Positions 63,590 through 64,000 of a DNA stretch of 64,000 bases are shown piece by piece; the first letter of the stretch is position 1; each line of letters starts with the position of its first letter. Origin of the DNA: Triatoma infestans (taxonomy: Eukaryota > Arthropoda > Insecta > Hemiptera > Reduviidae); NCBI GenBank assembly GCA_011037195.1, contig JAAEAF010006768.1, forward strand, positions 248,001-312,000. The letters are read 5' to 3'. The notes below the pieces were generated by a model that made no database searches, had not been told where the DNA came from, and saw only the letters and a list, made by a program, of their open reading frames with translations. The position numbers and the translations under genes were made by a program.

Positions 63590-63990
63590 TATGGCAATAA
63601 GGACCTAAGCCAATATGGCTCTTATACCCTCATAATAAAAAAAAAAAAACTGCTACTAAGAAGCCACCTCCAGCGATCGATCTACTTAACTGCAATATCT
63701 CAAGATATCCATAATCTCCAATTTCCCAAAGATTCCCTTGGGAGTGTTGCCCTCCAAAATAAGCGGAACCTCGTACTGGCGTACCGGGGCCACTGACTTA
63801 GGTAGTGATACACTGTTTCGCTGGACACCATTGCCACCATTCTGACATAAAGGACGTCCTGCCTATTTTATTTAAATGACTGGCTACCCAAGCGTGTCCG
63901 GTCAATACACGTACCTACAAGGACCCCCAATTGTATCCTACTCAGGGAGAGAAGATACTTCAAGTCATCCTGTCTTACTCCTTGTTATTA
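63590..63990 (-). pseudogene. LINE 3' end remnant
   Basis: The minus strand, with frameshifts, reads pieces such as VGTCIDRTRLGSQ and PRYASTRFRLFWRATLP. These resemble the C-terminal region after RNase H in Jockey/I-type elements (usual CPxYxxxRFRLFG). Stops prevent function. The element continues towards or beyond the right edge. Confidence 0.7.
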
Positions 63991-64000
63991 TAAATCTTTT

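Larger units (their letters stand above)
57020..64000 (-). other. Intron of the homeobox gene (at least 7 kb)
   Basis: This is the genomic sequence upstream of the terminal homeobox exon. It contains modular repeats, a GT microsatellite, two LINE 3' ends and a truncated SINE. No sequence matching the first part of a homeodomain was found on the minus strand. A patch of more balanced base composition at 58920-59760 could be an old insertion. Confidence 0.65.

Noticed and set aside
1..64000. CRISPR arrays, operons or bacterial-type genes
   Set aside because: Spliced genes, SINEs and LINEs show an animal genome; no regularly spaced direct repeats with unique spacers were seen.

Overview
The window looks like chromosomal DNA of an insect. 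It is AT-rich, has short exons split by AT-rich introns, and contains a seven-transmembrane insect-type odorant receptor, I/Jockey-type LINE remnants and tRNA-derived SINEs. The order cannot be fixed from the sequence; a hemipteran is possible, but this is only an impression. Exon joins below were made by eye from splice sites, reading phase and known protein families. No alignment was run.

Layout: (1) 958-9356, minus strand: the ciliary lipid phosphatase INPP5E, complete except for its C-terminal end, which is not found in the window. (2) 10491-19150, plus strand: DNAJC9, complete in five exons. Its first two introns use GC-AG splice sites, and its last intron (6.9 kb) is full of repeats. 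(3) 21500-25842, minus strand: a complete five-exon odorant receptor of 397 residues. (4) 28523-46591, minus strand: WDR19 (IFT144), complete in 26 coding exons that join without a frame error into 1387 residues. (5) 56657-57019, minus strand: the last coding exon of an NK-type homeobox gene, whose upstream exons must lie beyond 64000. The stretches 19151-21499, 25843-28522 and 46592-56656 show no gene.

How the genes fit together: INPP5E controls phosphoinositides of the ciliary membrane, and WDR19 is a core IFT-A subunit for retrograde ciliary transport. Insect odorant receptors act in the ciliated dendrites of sensory neurons. Three of the five genes therefore concern the sensory cilium. 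Whether this grouping is more than chance cannot be judged here. INPP5E and DNAJC9 are divergent and share a 1.1 kb upstream region. DNAJC9 and the receptor converge.

Mobile DNA dominates the rest. There are several LINE 3' ends with RNase H or zinc-knuckle remnants, a tRNA-derived SINE family with at least five copies (one with a 12-bp target duplication), a second SINE-like type, and a 335-bp insertion with a 10-bp duplication. A widely scattered repeat is built of ~280-bp modules. The most unusual component is a small foldback element of about 240-310 bp, with long target duplications in two copies (14 and 13 bp), whose arms each carry a motif resembling the core of a hammerhead ribozyme.
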